Shown here in pieces: positions 46,693 through 57,341 of a stretch of DNA of 64,000 bases. The number at the start of each line of letters is the position of its first letter. Position 1 is the first letter of the stretch. The notes below the pieces were generated by a model. It was not told the origin of the DNA. It did not search any database and worked only from the letters and a program-made list of their open reading frames with translations. Both the position numbers and the translations under genes were made by a program. This DNA comes from Desmodesmus armatus (taxonomy: Eukaryota > Chlorophyta > Chlorophyceae > Sphaeropleales > Scenedesmaceae): NCBI GenBank assembly GCA_007449985.2, contig VIIQ02000048.1:248001-312000 (forward strand), in the 5' to 3' direction.

Positions 46693-49600
46693 ATGCCGCC
46701 AGGTGTCCCCACAGAACCACCTGCTGCTGAAGGGGCTATGGCACTACTGCTGCTGCAAGAGGTTCAGTCCCTGGTAGGGGGCCTATTCGGCACCACCTGT
46801 GGCCCCAAATGCACCTGCCATAAGATCACTCACGCGTTGGCGAGGTGTGCACGGTGTTCCACCCACCCAGATGCCAGCCAGGCAGGCCGCCAGGAGCAGA
46901 GGCTGCTGCACCAGCTGCCCCAGGTGGCAGTAATGCTGTGTGACCATGATAACACGGCCAGGCATACAACTGTGGAGGTTTACAACAAGTAAGAGTGTGT
47001 TTTGTTTATGGTGATTGGGTGCCAGGCCGTCAGCTTGGAAGGGCCGGGCACGAGGACTCAGCACACCAAACTCCCCTGCAGGAGCACTCAGCTGCTCATG
47101 CAACCCTGCCATGATGTTAACGGTCACTTGAACCTGAGTGGGGTGGTCTTAGAGTGAGCAATACATGCAGTTGTAACCAGAGCTTGAGGCAATTACCCTG
47201 GGCCCAAGCGTCACCAGGGCAGTCAATTGCCCCTTGCGTGCGTGTGACTCCCTTGGCCTCAGTTGAGGTATTGAATACCCTCCACATCTACTCCCCCAGC
47301 AGCCACCTGCCAGCCACACATCACTGCATCCAGCTCACAACCTGAAAACGAATCGTAAACTTCGACGCTGCCGCTGCTGCCCGTCGCGCTGCTGCTGCTG
47401 TTGCTGCCTTGCAGGTTGGTGGTGGCCCCGCTGTGTGCCAAGCTGTCCTCCCAGGACCCAGCAGTACAGCAGCAGCACGCAGCGAGGCTGTAGCAGCAGC
47501 TCTGGCAGCCGGCAGGACTGGCTGCCGGAGGGGCTGCACTTCACTACCATCATCATGCAGGCGAAGCTGGGTGAACTACTGGCCAAGGGCCTTGCATCAG
47601 CAGAGGCTTGGTGCCACTCCCCAGCTCAAGCGGTGAGGCATGTTGGGGCCAGTCATACTGGTTGTACAGACCGTGGCAAGTCAGCGTAGCAGGCACACTG
47701 ATAGTGTGTTTGTAGTGAACTTATAGAAGACCAGCTTGACCTTGTTGTTGGCTTCACAAGCAGAAGTGGGGCTGTTCATGAGCTTCATGCTCGTTGTGTG
47801 CTGTCGATGCAATGTCGTTGCTTAGACAACCACAATGAGCAAGCAGCTGCACACATTGTTGTGTGATGTTTCTGCATCAGTGCTTGCATCTCCCAAAGAC
47901 CTGGACAGCTTTCAGTTCACATGATTTTGTGCCTGTCACATGGCATGGTACTTTGTTTACCTGCATGCTTTCATGACTGTCATAACTGTTAGCTGCACTC
48001 ACGTCTTGTCCCCTGCCCTGTTTTCTCATGCAGGCTATCGCAAGGAAGCATTTTGCAACAGCAGCCCATGTGCTCGAATTGCCTGACTCTCTGCACGAGA
48101 TACAGCTCACCTGCTGCTGGGTGACAGCACTGGCCAGGATATGGCCTGGCAGTATCCTTGCAGCACCAGCAGGGGTGGGAAAAGCTGCTGCTGACACGCT
48201 GCTGCTGTGTGCAAAGTACCTGGAGCTTGTCAGCAGCATGCACCGCGTCAATCAGCTGCTTGGAACTCACCACCAGCAGCAAACACACTGACAGCAGCAG
48301 CGGCAGGGCCAGCAGCAGCACCAGCAGCACCAGCAGCCGCCGCTGCTGCCCCTTCCTGCAGCCGACATCACTGCAGCAGTGCTGCACACAGCCTCCCTGC
48401 TGCTGGCAGACCTCGGCAAACAAATTGAAGCCAATAAGAAACCAACAGAAGTGGCCAGGCTGCTCGCCCAGCCCCAACAACTGCAGCAGACAGCGTTGGT
48501 GGTTGCTACCCTCTTCGGCAGCCAGCTGCAGCTGAACCTGCTGCACAAACAGGAGCAGCAGGAGAGCCAACCAGCACAGCACAGCAGCAGTGACACCAGC
48601 AGCAGCAGCAGCAGCAGCAGCGTCATCAACAGCAGCAGCGGTGGCAGTAATGGTGGCAGCTGCTGCCGTCATGACGCTCCTGCTGCTCCTGCTGAGAGAG
48701 CAGAGGGTATGCTGCTGCACCACGTGCAGCACGGCATGCTACGCCAAGCGGCCCTAATGCTGCAGCCCCAAGTCCCGCAAGTGCCTGTGGTCCTGTCATG
48801 GCTGCAGCACTTTGAGGCCAGTTGGGGTGAAGTGCTGCCGCCACACCTGCTGCTGCACATTGCAGCGGCCATTGCAGCAGCGGAAGGGGCGTCAGCACCA
48901 CAGCAGCACCCCTCCTCCAGCTCTGCGGTGCAGGCGCAGCAACCATACAAGCTGCTGTCGCCTGAGCACTGCCTTGAAACTGCCTCACCGCGGCAGCCAG
49001 CAGCAGCAGCAGCAGCAGCCCAGGATGCTTTGATGATGCGATGTGTATCAAGTTTGTCACAGCAGCAGGCACAGTGATGGATTTGGGCGATATGCATCAC
49101 TCAGCCTGCCAGCGCATAGCCCTCAGTCCGGGTCTGGAAATGGCGCCCTGCTGCTGCTAGCCTCTGCAGCAGCAGCGCTGTGGCTACAGGGAATTGCTGC
49201 CTGGCCTGCTGCCTTGAGACTCAGTGTCTCAGCAGGCACGCGGGTCAAACCCTCGTGGTGTGAAGGTAGTGGGGGCCAACCCTGCTCAGTGTGCGCTAAG
49301 CTCCTGAAGCCCCTCGCTTGGCACACAGTGGGGCTGCTGTCGATGCTGGTGCAGCATGCCACAGCTGTTGCAGTGGGCGCCACAGAGTACCTGGCCTGTG
49401 GCGGCAGCAGCAGCGGCAGCAGCGGCAGCAGTGACGGCAGCGGCAGCAGTGACAGCAGTGACGGCAGCAGTGGCGGCAGCAGCAGCAGCAGCGGTGGCAT
49501 TATTGCCTCAGCAGCATATGGTTCGGACGCTCAAGCAACCGCGATGGCTGCTACATGGAACAAATACCTTCACGTAACAGCGCCTGTACTGCAGTTTGTG

Positions 49601-51097
49601 CTCAGCCGTGCAGTGCAGAGGGCCAGCCCTGCCCAGCTGCGGCCGCTGCAGCTGCAGCAGCTGTCATTGACAACCCAGATTTTGGAAGCAGCGGTTCGGT
49701 CTCAAGCGCTCTGGCAGCAGCTGCCGCCGGAGCGCAGTGGAGCAGGCATAAACCCTGCTGCTTGTGGTGCTGCTGCCCCCAGCGTGGAAGCAATGCTGCC
49801 CGCTTGCCTAACAGTGTGCAACACAGCTGTGGTCGCTGTAACGCACGACACTCGCAGCGAGGTGGCGGTTGGGGTGCAGCAGGTGCTGCAGGCTGTCATG
49901 TCGCTGCAACTAACCACCCTCAGCACAGCACAGGGACAGCCAGGTGCGGCCCTGCCAGTGGTGTTTATGGAGTGTGTCCGTCTGCAGCAGACAATGGTTC
50001 GGCACCCAACAGGCGCTGCAGCAGCAGAGGCAGCCCAGCCACTATCAGCCGCCGTGGCGGCGGGCTGGTTCCTGCTGGGCCGCTGTCTGCTGCAGCTGTC
50101 AGAGCAGCTGCAGCTGTGTCTCTCGCAGCCAGACAGCTACCCACTGTCAGCCTGGCTGCTGACGTCTTCACAGGCTTGGAAACAGGCTTGGAAACCCTCC
50201 AGCGACACAACTGACAAGGCCCCCTGCTTGTGGAGCTCACGCACTTGGGGTCGGCTGTTGCGCTGCTCAAAGTGGCTGTCGAGCACTGGTTGGATTTGTT
50301 ATCGCAGCCGGCAGTAGGCAGCCTCAGCAGCAGCGCATCCTTGTGGCTTTTGCGTTACCAAGTGTGCTTACTGCAAGCATATTCCCACTTGCAGACAGGC
50401 ACTGTCGCTGCAATCACCCTGGTTGACGCCAAGATAATGGCCGCCCTGCTTGAGCCATCACCTGCCCACCAGCAGCAGCAACAGCTGCTGCAGCGCCAGG
50501 GTTTTGCGCAGCGGGCCTCAGAGGCCCTGCATACTGCCAGCCGCAAGCTCAAAGCCGCGGGGCAACTCCTATGCGTAGCCCTGCCCAACCGCTACTTCTG
50601 CAACAACCCGTTCTGCAGGAATGCGGCGGGTGTGAGCGCAGGGTTTGCCCTGGTGCGGGGTGCGGCCTGTGTGTGTGGCGGCTGTGTGGGGTCACAGGGT
50701 GCTGCAGGGGCGGCTGCGGCACCACAGGAGGCGGTGGCAGCACGGTGAGGGGCAAAGAGGGTTGGCATTATGTGGGAGACAAGGTCTGATTCTTTCCTTC
50801 CTTAGTTTTCCTTAGGTGCACCTCACTCTCATACTTGGACCTTGGGCAACTGCCTGATTTCAAGCAGCTCCTGCTCTCAAGCCTGCAGACTGCCAGGCAC
50901 AGCAGCTGACCTCTCAACACTGTGTTCCTGCCCTGCCGCCCCTGCTGCTGCCCTGCTGTTGGTGTAGGTACTGCTCTGTGGCATGCCAGCGGCAGCACTG
51001 GCCAGTGCATAGGCAGGTGTGTCCATCCAAGCAGGCAATGCAGCAGCCAACGCAGGTGCAGTGGGAAGAGGGTGCCTGCACTGATGCAGCTGCTTGA
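46693..51097 (+). pseudogene. MYND-C: decayed MYND paralogue
   Basis: Exons by homology: 46693-46988 (intact, MPPGVPTEPPAAEGAMA, Cys motif TTCGPKCTCHK), 47415-47632, 48034-50744, 50968-51097. Lesions against the paralogues: two one-base deletions in exon 2 (about 47466 and 47520), an in-frame TGA at 48289-48291, a shift in the AGC run near 49005, one near 49147, and one near 50210. Long homologous frames survive between them. The last 180 nt of exon 3 and exon 4 (YCSVACQRQHWPVHRQVC) remain a complete MYND finger. TGTAA occurs about 290 nt past the final stop (51386). Confidence 0.83.
49400..49497 (+). repeat. GGCAGC-type Gly/Ser-coding repeat in MYND-C
   Basis: Runs of GGCAGCAGC and similar units encode Gly/Ser linker sequence at the same place as in MYND-D (54298-54425), and more briefly in MYND-A and MYND-B. 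Confidence 0.85.
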
Positions 51098-51895
51098 TGG
51101 GCTGCAGTGTCCTTGCAAGGTCATGGAGTGACCGAGTACATGGTGTGATCACACTCATGAGCTTGTTGTCACACCGCAAAGGTGTGTCAGCAGGGGTACA
51201 GGGGTTGACGCTGAAGTCTCGTGGTGTTTGCCTATGGATGGGCAGTTGTCTGACCAGTGAGTACTGGTATCATATCCTGTTGGTTTATGTGTGGGTCAGC
51301 AGCCGCTCATGCTCTGTACTGCTGAGCAAACACCAGCAGATGGCTATCTGTGTACACTAGCATGTGTACAAATCAATGCGTGACTGTAAATATTGCTTAA
51401 TGACATGCGCACATGTTTCTCTGTTCTGTAATAATTGTATGATGGTGTTTGTAACATGTTGTGGGGTTTTGGTGAAGTCAACGCCAGAAATGCACACCAG
51501 TGTGGCGTTTGCTGGCGAGGTGGGTTGCTGTTGTGTGCTGAGACCCCTTTGATGATGGGTATTGCATGGCAATGACTGCTTTTGGCTGTCTGTGCTGCTT
51601 TTTATGTTTGTGCTTGCTTGAACCCTCTATCACTCTTGCCCGTCGTCTGGTGTCGGTCCAAGGTTGTTGCTGGGACCAGGTCGCGGTTGGCAAACCCTCA
51701 TGGAGTGCTTCGAAATAACAACTGTCTGCTTTTCATCAAGCCAGGGGCAATTACATGCTGCTCGCCTGTTGGCTCTGCCTCGGATTATTCTTGCTGCCAT
51801 CTTCATATCTGCAACCCTTCGTGTGCGGACAGGGCAAACGCAAGGCTGCTGTCGACTATCCGATCTCGTTGAAATAACCAACAAAATACACCGCG
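51098..51895. other. Intergenic: MYND-C 3' flank and MYND-D 5' flank
   Basis: TGTAA occurs at about 51386, 51428 and 51450 in an AT-richer patch, which fits a polyadenylation region. No gene is supported. Confidence 0.5.
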
Positions 51896-54800
51896 ATGCC
51901 TCCAAGTGGAGCTCCCACACCGCAGCTCCCACTGTCTGATGATATGGTCTGGCGCTGGTCCCTAATGGTCCAAGGCATTTCAGATGGCTTCACGAACCCC
52001 TGCAGCCAGGGATGCACGTGTAACATGCTACATCATGCACTGAATGGGGATGACTGGTCGTCAGTGCTAAGCAGTCAAAGTTACTCGGATCTTGTCAGAC
52101 TGCTGCCACTTCTGCTGCCAGCTATGGCAGCAACTTTGAGCAGCAAGGGCCATGACCACAGTGCCAGCATCGCCACACTGAACACGTTTGACAGGTAAAT
52201 GTCTGCACTGAGTGCACTACGTTTGCAATGCATGGTGAGGTAGAGGTGCATGTCTGCTGTCACAGTGTGATGTCGGTCCATTGGTTGCTTTGAAACATGG
52301 GTTCACCCAACACACTTGTGTGCACCCATTACTGTTTGCTGCACCGAAGAATGCTTGAAATGCATCTGCCGTAACCTATATAACAACACATAAACACACA
52401 TATTGGGACTTGCCCTCACCACACCTGACCACACCTCACCACACCTCACCCCCTGGGCCCCTGCCGTTGTTCATGGAGGCGGTGTCCAAGAACTGCCCAT
52501 GCCCAACAGCAGCGACGTGCTGGCCGTGCTTGTCAAACGCATGTACAGCTCGCCACTTCACAGCTCGCAAAGCAGCCTGGTAAAGCTGTACACCTGATGC
52601 CACTGCCGTCGCTACTGCTGCTGCTGCCTTGCAGCTTGGTGGTGACCCCGCTGTGTGCCAAGCTGTCCTCCCCGGACCCGGCAGTAGCAGCAGCAGCACG
52701 CGGCGAGGCTGTAGCAGCAGCCCTGGCAGCCAGCAGGACGGGGCTGCAAAAGCAGCTGCAAATCACTGCGCAGGACCTGGTGGAGCGGATGGACGGGATT
52801 ACTGTGGATTTCAATGGGGTGCGTAGTCAATTGAAGCAGTGCAACAACACGTATGTATGCAACATTAGTACTACAGAGGTTTGCTGGAAAACCCCAGCCA
52901 TATACATGGCATTGTTGGCCCCATGTGTGTCTTGCCTTTCTTCTGACTGCAGGAGCCTGGTTTTCGAGGGTGGGCAGCAACAGCTCACCAGTACACACTG
53001 CCGGAGCTGTGGTTACATGAGATACAGCTCACCTGCTGCTGGGTGACAGCACTGGCCAGGATATGGCCTGGCAGTATCCTTGCAGCACCAGCAGGGGTGG
53101 GTGAAGCTGCTGCTGACACGCTAATGATGTGTGGGAAGTACCTAAGCTGTCTTGGCACCATGCACACTGGCAACCAGGTAATCACGAAGTTCTACAAGCA
53201 GCAGGACCAGCAGCAGATGCAGCTGCCACTGCGGCAGCTTCCAGCCGCCGACATCACTGCAGCTGTGCTGCACACTGCTTCCCTGCTGCTGGCAGACCTC
53301 AGCACACATGTTGGAAACAACACCAGGCCGGACGCAGTAGCCAAGCTGCTCGAGCGGCACCAGGCACTACAGCAGACAGCGGTGGTGGTTGCTGCCCTGT
53401 TTGGGAGCCAGCTGCAGCTGAACCTGCTGCACAAACTGCAGCAGCAGGAGCACCAACCGGCACAGCACAGCAGCAGCAATGGCGGCAGCAGTGGCAGCAG
53501 CAGTGCTGGCAGCAGCAGCACCAACAGCATGGGCGGCAGCAGCTGCGGTGCTGGCCCTCCCGTTGCTGCTGCAAGGGCGGAGGGTGTGCTGCTGTGCCGT
53601 GTGCAGCACTCCATGCAGCCCCAAGTACCGCAAGTGCCTGTGGTGCAGTCCTGGCTGCAGCACTTTGAGTACAGCTGGGGTGAAGTGCTGCCGCCACAGC
53701 TGCTGCCGCACGTTGCAGCGGCCATTGCAGCAGCGGAAGGGGCGCCAACACCCCAGCATCATTCCGATACTGGCCCAGAAGCGCAGGAGGGCCAGCCATA
53801 CCAGCTGTTGATGCCGGAGCACTGCCTTGCACAGGCCCCAGCCACGACAGCCACCACCACACCCAGCAGCAGCAGAAGCTGCAGCAGCAGCAGCCCAGGA
53901 TGCTTTGCTGACACGGTGTGTATCGACTTTGTCCAGGCAGCAAGCACAGTGCTGGGACTGGGCGAGGTGCAACACCCTGCTTGCCACCGCTTCCTTGTCA
54001 GTTCCTATGGCTTGGAACGTGCACCACTGCTGCTGCTTGCGTCTGCAACAGCAGCATTGTGGCTGCAGGGTGAGGATGCCATGCCTGCTGCCCTCGCTTG
54101 CGGTTTCACCGCTGGCAATCTGGCAGATGCCTCATGGTGCGAAGGCAGTGAGGGCGAGCCCTGCAGATTTTGCGCTGATCTCTTGAGGCCACTCGCTTGG
54201 CCCACTGTGGGTCTGCTGTCACTCCTGCTGCAGCAGATTACGGCTGCAGTTGACGTGGTACAACACATGATAGAACACGTGACCTGCAGCAGCGACGGCA
54301 GCAGGACCAGCAGTGCTAGTGGTGGCAGCAGCGGCAGCAGCGGCAGCGGCGGCAGCGGCGGCAGCAGTGGTGGCGGCGGCAGCGGCGGCAGCAGCGGCAG
54401 CAGTGCTGGCGGCGGCAGTGGCAGCTCAGCAACACATGCAGCGCACATGGAGAATGTTATGAAACTGGCTGCCACCCTGCAGCAATTCCTGGATCTTGCA
54501 GGGTCGGCACTGCAGACTTCGCTCGGCCGTGCTTTGGAGAGGGCCAGTCCTACCCCACTACGGCCGCAGCAGCTGCAGCAAGTGTCCTGGGTAACTCAGC
54601 TTTTGGAAGCAGCAGTACGCGGCCATTCGCGGCTGCAGCTGCTGCTGTCACACCACAGCAATGTAGCTGGCACGGACGGTGCTGCTGGTGCTGCCTTTGG
54701 CAGGGAGCCAATGCTGAGTGCTGCATTGTTTGTGTGCAACAATGCTGTGGCAAATGTTGCGCATGACACGCGCAGTGACGTGGCGACTGAGGTGCAGCAG

Positions 54801-56064
54801 GTGCTGCAGGCTGTCATGTCGCTGCACCTCACCACCCTCAGCACAGCACAGGGACAGCCAGGCAGGGCCCTGCCAGCGGTGCTGCTGGAGTGTGCCAAGA
54901 TGCAACGGACTATCGTTGAGCACACAATAGCCATTGCAGCAACAGGCTCGGCGCAGCCCGTATCAGCAGCAGTGGCGGCGGGCTGGTTTGTGCTGGGCCG
55001 CTGTCTGCTGCAGGTGGCAGAGCAGCTGGAGCTGTGTCTCTCGCAGCCAGACAGCTACCCGCTGTCAGCCTGGCTGCTGACTTCGGAACAGGCTTGGAAG
55101 TCTACAAGCAGCACAGCCGAGGCCAAACGGAAAGACATGCACGAGGCGTTCAATCAGCTGGGCGCGGGTGTTGAGCTGACTGCTATTGCTGTCAGGGCTT
55201 GGTGGGAGTTTATGATGCAGCAGACAGCAAACCCTCAATGCTTCAGCCTGCTGAGCAGCAGCAATGAAGGCCAGGGGCTGCCTGGCTACCGCTTGCGCCT
55301 CATGATGGTATGCGCCCGCTTGGATCATTGCTGTCACTCCCATTTGGCCCCCTTGAGTAACCTTTGTCACCCTGGGGTCCTGGATACCCTCCTTGAGCCA
55401 TCACCTGCCCACCAACAGCAGCTGCTGCAGCAGGAGGGTCCTGCGTGGCAGGCCTTGATGGGCCTGAAAGCTAGCAGCAGCGCACTCCAATGCGCAGGTG
55501 GTGACCTGTTTGCGGCCGTGCCCAACCGCTACTTCTGCAACAACCCGGGCTGCAGGAATGCGGCGGGTGTGAGCGCAGGGTTTGCCCTGGTGCGGGGTGC
55601 GGCCTGTGTGTGTGGCGGCTGTGTGGGGTCACAGGGTGCTGCAGGGGCGGCTGCGGCACCACAGGAGGCGGTGGCAGCACGGTGAGGGGCAACGGGATAG
55701 ACTGGTGTGGTCAGCTTGTTGCCAGGGACAGGTCTCAAGGAACAGGGTGTAACATGGCAGCAGGTAACCAGTTGGCTCATTTCAAGATTCATGTAGCAGT
55801 GGTGCATGGTTTAAGCGCCAGGCCAAGCATCTGCTGACTCAGCCTTCAGCACAACAGCTGACCGGCTAACACTGTGTTTCTGCCCTGCCGCCCCTGCTGC
55901 TGCCCCTTCTGCTCTGGTGTAGGTACTGCTCTGTGGCATGCCAGCGGCAGCACTGGCCTGAGCATAGGCTGCTGTGTCCGTCCAAGCGGCCGACAAAGGA
56001 GCAGCTGGCGCAGCGTATGCACGAGCGTTTGCCGATACTGTCGCAGCTGTTGAATAGGCGGTAG
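51896..56064 (+). CDS. MYND-D: long protein with C-terminal MYND zinc finger
   Basis: Exons: 51896-52194, 52635-52818, 52953-55681, 55923-56064, joining to 1,117 residues. Exon 1: MPPSGAPTPQLPL, Cys motif NPCSQGCTCNML, then KGHDHSAS. Exon 2: VTPLCAKLSSPDPAVAAAAR. Exon 3: starts EPGFRGWAATAHQY, then IQLTCCWVTALARIWPG, a long helical Leu/Ala/Gln region, a Gly/Ser linker (54298-54425), and blocks shared by all copies such as LHLTTLSTAQGQPG and SAAVAAGWFVLGRCLLQ. The finger is NRYFCNNPGCRN / CVCGGC / YCSVACQRQHWPEHRLLC, split by a phase-2 intron. The exon 2 donor (GGG|GTGCGT) is chosen to keep phase and is the least certain junction. Confidence 0.87.
54298..54425 (+). repeat. GGCAGC-type Gly/Ser-coding repeat in MYND-D
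   Basis: About 40 codons are almost all Gly or Ser, built from GGCAGC and GGCGGC units. It is probably a flexible linker and probably length-variable. Confidence 0.88.
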
Positions 56065-57341
56065 TGTGTTCTGGCAAGGGTCAGTGAGAAACTGCATGAT
56101 CATCATGTGCTTGTTTTGAGCAGCAGTGGCCGGTGTGTCAGCAGTGGTTAGTGTGTCAGCAGGGAACACGGGGTGGTGTGGGGAGTCAAGCCTGGTGCTG
56201 TCGTAAGAGCATTAGTGGCGACACTTGCTGTTGAGCAACATGCCACACGGTGTGGCAGCAGCCGCTCATGGTTTGACTTGTTGATTCAGCCACACTGCGG
56301 AGGTTCAGTGCTGCATGTGTTATGTTTGTGAATGCGTATCGCAGTCAGGGACTGTGAGTAGACTGCACGGGATCATCCACATGACATGTGTTCATACCTA
56401 TGAGTGGTGTTTTCAAATGTTGTGAGGCTATTGCAGTACGACTGTGTGGTGAAAACCCCAAACACATACATCCGTGTGGCGGTTGCACTGGTGCTGCCGG
56501 CCCAGTGTGCTGTGTGTGCTGTGACATGCTCAGACGCCCGCTGATAATAGGATTTGCATTTGCATGGCATTACTGCTAGTCTTCAAGTGCTTTCGCTGTG
56601 TGTGGATTTGATCAGAAGTTTCTGTCTCTCTTGCCGGTCTGGTAAAGGTTATCTTGTGGTCTCGTAGCGCATGAGCCCAGGATGGCAAGTGGCAAGGCAT
56701 CGCTGTGTGACATGCCCTGCATCACATGCTCATGCGTGTGGCCACACCATTCGCTGAGTGGAACAGTGATGGTACACATACGGTACAAGCCAAACAGCTG
56801 GGTGGGCAAACTTGGGGACCCCCACCACTACAATGCATCCTGCATCATGCACAAAGCACCACACGGATGCTACAAGCTAGTCGCAAGAACACATGACACC
56901 CAAGCTCACCAATGGAATGCATTGCACTAGGCACTTGCAAGTGCCAACCAATTGGTTTGTTCACCGAACTGTGGGTGAATGCAAGCCCCCACCTTGACAA
57001 CCTTGGAAGTCAAAATGTGTACGCTGGAAGCTTCCTTGGGATCCAGACAAACAGCTCCTTGACTGCACCTGCTTCCAGACTGGAAAGAATGAGGTGAATG
57101 AGTCAACCTCGGTTCCGGTTACGTAAGGGTGGTCAAACTGGCGCAACAGCAACCGCAATTGCACACGTTGCTGCAGCACAACGTCCTCGAACAATCTTAT
57201 GTCACTTCGTTATGCACATGCTCAGGCGAAGCACTGCAGCACATGTGTACACAGACAGCTGCATGGCCAAGCTGTGAGCAGCACAACACACTGTTGTGGG
57301 GTGATCGCAGAGACATGAATGGTCATCCATAACCAGACAGG
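56065..57341. other. Intergenic between MYND-D and the LRR gene
   Basis: About 1.3 kb. Open frames near 56388 and 56682 are short, Cys/His-rich and have no splice partners or domains, so I do not call them genes. The right end should hold the LRR gene promoter. Confidence 0.45.

Noticed and set aside
48289..48291. TGA in MYND-C considered as a recoded codon
   Set aside because: The same gene has several independent frame breaks, so an ordinary nonsense mutation in a pseudogene is simpler.
56682..56930. 82-codon plus-strand open frame with Cys/His pairs
   Set aside because: It might suggest a zinc knuckle, but the spacing matches no known finger and there is no flanking support.
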